Positions 40,737 to 43,114 of a stretch of 43,114 nt of DNA are shown one piece after another. The number at the start of each line of letters is the position of its first letter. The first letter of the stretch is position 1. The position numbers and the translations under genes were made by a program. The notes beneath the pieces were generated by a model, which was not told the DNA's origin, did not search any database, and worked only from the letters and a program-made list of their open reading frames with translations. The stretch spans positions 1 through 43,114 of the forward strand of contig JAFTWB010000014.1 in assembly GCA_017465505.1 (NCBI GenBank), given 5' to 3'. This DNA is from Clostridia bacterium (lineage in GTDB: Bacteria; Bacillota; Clostridia; Oscillospirales; Acutalibacteraceae).

Positions 40737-41579
40737 ATGGAAAAACAAATTACAATAGCCACATCTTGCTATGATCGTGATTGGCATATCATTTTATCTG
40801 AAGGCTATATTAAAAATCTTTACGAAAAATTCAATTACGCTTTTGACAAAAGAGTCTTAATATTAAACACCAGTGATGTATATCGTGAAGAAGTTTCAGC
40901 TGCAGCCATGAGAGAAGTTTCCTTGGGAAATATTGATGAATTTTATTTTACATCTGATATAAAAAAGAAAGTATTAAACTTCTTTAACATCAAGGACTTT
41001 TTATATGTCGATAAATTCAAAATCACAAAAAAGGATACTCCTATTTCAATCGCTAAAAGATTTTATCACTTTTACATTAAACGAAAGGGTAATAGTAAAC
41101 TTTTGTCCTTAACCCAAAAACAATATGATTGTATAAATTACTCCATTAGCCCTTTATGTGCAATATATACTGCAAATACCGATTATCTATTGTACTTCAC
41201 CGAAGATTGTGCAATGAAACCTAACAGTAATTCACAATGGATTACTGAAGGTGTTTCACTTATGGAAAATAATAAACATTACATCGCAGCTCGTCCAATT
41301 GATATAGATTTGGATTCTAATTGGTTTAAAGAATATAAGACTATTGACAATTTTTACATTACCTCTATGTTTACAGACAGAATGTTTTTAGTAAATGCAG
41401 ATATCATCAAACACATTGACTTTAATTGTGAAAACAAAAACAACTCATATCCGGTATACGGTCGAAACGGATTTGAATCAAGAGTTTTTAATTTTATGAC
41501 TAAAAATCAATCATATATGCTCATTTCGAAAAACGAAACATATGTACACGAATGCGATGAATATATGAAAAGATTGTAA
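40737..41579 (+). CDS. Hypothetical protein, possible glycosyltransferase
   Basis: A 280-residue cytoplasmic protein I cannot place with certainty. It opens with a strand and loop (QITIATSCYDRDWHIILSEG), and the central block ANTDYLLYFTEDCAMKPNS resembles the acidic metal-binding motif of GT-A glycosyltransferases. No membrane helix is seen. The second ATG at 40737 leaves 6 bases to GAGGG and is preferred over 40731. Base composition is much more AT-rich than in the housekeeping genes, and codon use favours A/T-ending codons, suggesting horizontal transfer, as is common for surface-glycan genes. The function is a tentative inference. Confidence 0.5.
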   Translation: MEKQITIATSCYDRDWHIILSEGYIKNLYEKFNYAFDKRVLILNTSDVYREEVSAAAMREVSLGNIDEFYFTSDIKKKVLNFFNIKDFLYVDKFKITKKDTPISIAKRFYHFYIKRKGNSKLLSLTQKQYDCINYSISPLCAIYTANTDYLLYFTEDCAMKPNSNSQWITEGVSLMENNKHYIAARPIDIDLDSNWFKEYKTIDNFYITSMFTDRMFLVNADIIKHIDFNCENKNNSYPVYGRNGFESRVFNFMTKNQSYMLISKNETYVHECDEYMKRL

Positions 41580-41853
41580 GTAATGTTTTTTTGTACTACA
41601 TAATCCAAGTATCAAAGTTATCTTGACTTTTTATAAGTTGATTTTTCCATCAAAAATTAAAAATCATTTCCAACACCAATTGGATATATTCTCTTCCCTC
41701 AATACTTTTGCAATCTACATATTAAAAACCTTAAGACTCACAACCTAAAAACCAGTCGGTTTAGTCTAAAATACAAAAATCAGACGATTAAACAGATAAA
41801 AAATATAATAAATGCATGTTAAATGACAAACAAATAAAGAAAGGAATCTTATC
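41580..41853. other. AT-rich spacer without a gene
   Basis: Strongly AT-rich sequence between two AT-rich genes. A TATAAT at 41804-41809 may be a -10 box, but no good -35 lies 17 bp upstream. Confidence 0.5.
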
Positions 41854-42588
41854 ATGTCTTATCCACTTTTAATGACAGGAACCATAGATCCTAGCAAATT
41901 TTTAAGCGACGCAAATAACGTAGCCATATACGACACTAATGTTCGCTTAGAGCAATACGACAATGCTATCAAAAGATACATAAAAGAAAGCTGCTTTGAT
42001 AAAATCGTTTTTGTAGAAACATCAAACTATCCACTTGAAATCGAGACATATAAAGAGCTGGCACACTCTTACAATAAAGAATTTGAATTTATTCCATTTT
42101 CAGGAAATGCTTTAAAGGTTCGTGAAAAAGGAAAATCGTACGGAGAAGCTGAGGCTATTCTATACGCATTAAATAACAGCATGCTTTTAGACGATGAGGA
42201 CACAATTTATAAGGTTACCGGACGAATATTTTTAACCAATTCAAAAAAAATAATCAAAACTAAAGACGCCTGTCGAAACGAATTTTTTTCCTACTTCAAA
42301 TTTCTCGATCAACGCTGTGTAACGTATTTCTTCAAATTCAACAAACAAGATTACTTAAGATATTTTTCAAATGTACAGGATTTAGTCGACGATTCAAATG
42401 GTATAGATATTGAAGTGGTGTTTTACAGAAAAATAGGCAGATTACAGATTGAACACAAGCCATTCAAAACCTACCCAAGATTAACCGGTATAATCGGTGG
42501 ATTAGGTATAGCTTATGATAAATCAAAATTAGTTTATTTTATTGAAGACATCTTAATAAAGATGGGAATGTTCACAATCATCAGCTGA
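41854..42588 (+). CDS. Hypothetical protein, possibly glycan-related
   Basis: A 244-residue protein without signal peptide or membrane span. It starts with a nucleotide-sugar-enzyme-like alternation (SYPLLMTGTIDPSKF, then FDKIVFVETSNYPLEIETYK) and has the block GKSYGEAEAILYALNNS followed by IYKVTGRIFLTN. Similar blocks occur, as I recall, in hypothetical proteins of polysaccharide loci, but I cannot name a family. AAAGGA precedes the ATG. AT-richness matches the gene before it, so both may have arrived together. Confidence 0.5.
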   Translation: MSYPLLMTGTIDPSKFLSDANNVAIYDTNVRLEQYDNAIKRYIKESCFDKIVFVETSNYPLEIETYKELAHSYNKEFEFIPFSGNALKVREKGKSYGEAEAILYALNNSMLLDDEDTIYKVTGRIFLTNSKKIIKTKDACRNEFFSYFKFLDQRCVTYFFKFNKQDYLRYFSNVQDLVDDSNGIDIEVVFYRKIGRLQIEHKPFKTYPRLTGIIGGLGIAYDKSKLVYFIEDILIKMGMFTIIS

Positions 42589-42611
42589 TTTTGCAACTGA
42601 CTCATAATAGC

Positions 42612-42637
42612 AAGCAGCCGCTATCCAGCGACTGCTT
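42612..42637. terminator. Hairpin between convergent genes
   Basis: Stem AAGCAG-CGC / GCG-CTGCTT with single mismatches, then TTATATG on the plus strand. Confidence 0.6.
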
Positions 42638-43114
42638 TTATATGTGTTTTTTCTTTTTAGGAATTTTAAGAGCGATTATTACGGCACAAATTATGAGCAC
42701 AACCACTGCCAGTGATGATACCAACGCAACAGGAAACTTTGAAGGAGTGCCTTTAACTTCTTTACTAAGAGGCTTGGCTTCAATTGAAGTTGCGTTTGCG
42801 GTTTCGCTTTGTTCAGCAGCTTCGCTTTTGTCAGAGTTTTCTTTGGTGTCATCAGAAGTTTTCGGCAGGATTTCCAAGGTCAAATCACTACAATCAGCCG
42901 AAACATCGACAAAGTCACCGTTTATCGCCTGGCTTACATTAAGACTGAGGTTTGTCACCCCATCGCTGAGGGCTTTAAATTCAATGCTGAAAAGCTCTGA
43001 GGAACCGCCAACACCCTCTTCATTCAGCCACGCAACAACAATTTTGCCGTCTTCAGAAGTGTTGACGCTGTGCTCACTGCCGTCAACAAGATTTTTCACC
43101 GACCTGTAAGCAAG
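42638..43114 (-). CDS. Membrane-anchored protein, C-terminal part with cohesin-like beta domain (partial)
   Basis: The last 158 residues of a protein whose start lies beyond the right edge; the frame is open to the window end. The visible N-terminal part (SEDGKIVVAWLNEEGVGGSS, then ELFSIEFKALSDGVTNLSLN) has the strand pattern of the C-terminal half of a cohesin domain, where a W-containing strand and an F-x-F-K strand precede the closing strands. An acidic Ser/Thr/Glu linker follows, then a single membrane helix (FPVALVSSLAVVVLIICAVI) and the basic tail KIPKKKKHI. This is a surface-exposed domain held by a C-terminal membrane anchor. The cohesin call is tentative because half of the domain is missing. 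Confidence 0.5.
   Translation of the reverse strand, partial: LAYRSVKNLVDGSEHSVNTSEDGKIVVAWLNEEGVGGSSELFSIEFKALSDGVTNLSLNVSQAINGDFVDVSADCSDLTLEILPKTSDDTKENSDKSEAAEQSETANATSIEAKPLSKEVKGTPSKFPVALVSSLAVVVLIICAVIIALKIPKKKKHI

Overview
The window comes from a spore-forming, Gram-positive anaerobe of the Clostridia, most likely a Ruminococcus-like member of the Oscillospiraceae. The reasons are the sporulation gene spoIIP, GatCAB together with AsnS, secreted proteins with dockerin modules and Thr/Pro/Glu linkers, three secreted GH13 amylases, and strong AGGAGG-type ribosome binding sites. The pairing of starch enzymes, CBM26-like modules and dockerins resembles the amylosome of Ruminococcus bromii. 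Species is inferred from gene content only.

Layout. 1-3300 (minus strand): a lone TnpV-type transposon protein, a left-handed beta-helix protein, a PAP2 phosphatase, a Nudix hydrolase and an unknown protein. 3328-3770: a tandem array of a 121-bp repeat. 3796-6854: promoter, then murI, a DUF1934 gene and argS. 6855-7350: more repeats. 7354-13481: housekeeping genes (rsmA, a LUD-domain gene, an amidase, a PerR-like regulator, gatCAB) and a tiny Asn/Gln-rich protein behind a promoter resembling the forespore sigma-G type. 13609-23659: the starch locus, transcribed on the minus strand in the order CBM26-dockerin protein, amylase 3, amylase 2, amylase 1. 23753-24620: about 0.9 kb of hairpin repeats. 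24678-29859: spoIIP, a membrane protein, dus, glyA and rarA. 30012-32234: a papain-like protease with a dockerin. 32307-34348: an amidohydrolase, tRNA-Thr, a REP-associated (RAYT) transposase and an XRE regulator. 34455-36100: small lipoproteins and membrane proteins. 36212-38873: asnS and a CHAP-SH3-dockerin protein. 39181-40503: small membrane proteins and a ComEA-like protein. 40737-42588: two AT-rich genes, the first possibly a glycosyltransferase. 42638-43114: the C-terminal end of a membrane-anchored protein that may carry a cohesin domain.

How it fits together. Three proteins end in dockerins that share a DATxIQK-like (DATxxQK) core: a starch-binding protein, a cysteine protease and a CHAP-type wall hydrolase. 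The cut-off gene at the right edge may encode a membrane-anchored cohesin able to hold them. The three amylases have no dockerin but share a C-terminal tail ending in TYLK. An ATGCGAA motif near the starts of the CBM26 gene and amylase 1 may be a shared operator.

The most unusual structure is intergenic. Several arrays consist of short perfect hairpins whose stems differ from unit to unit while the 6-7 nt linkers stay constant within an array. Two arrays begin with the same leader hairpin, and a third copy of that leader stands alone. A second repeat system is made of GTAG-headed palindromes. Two of these lie in frame inside the RAYT transposase gene.
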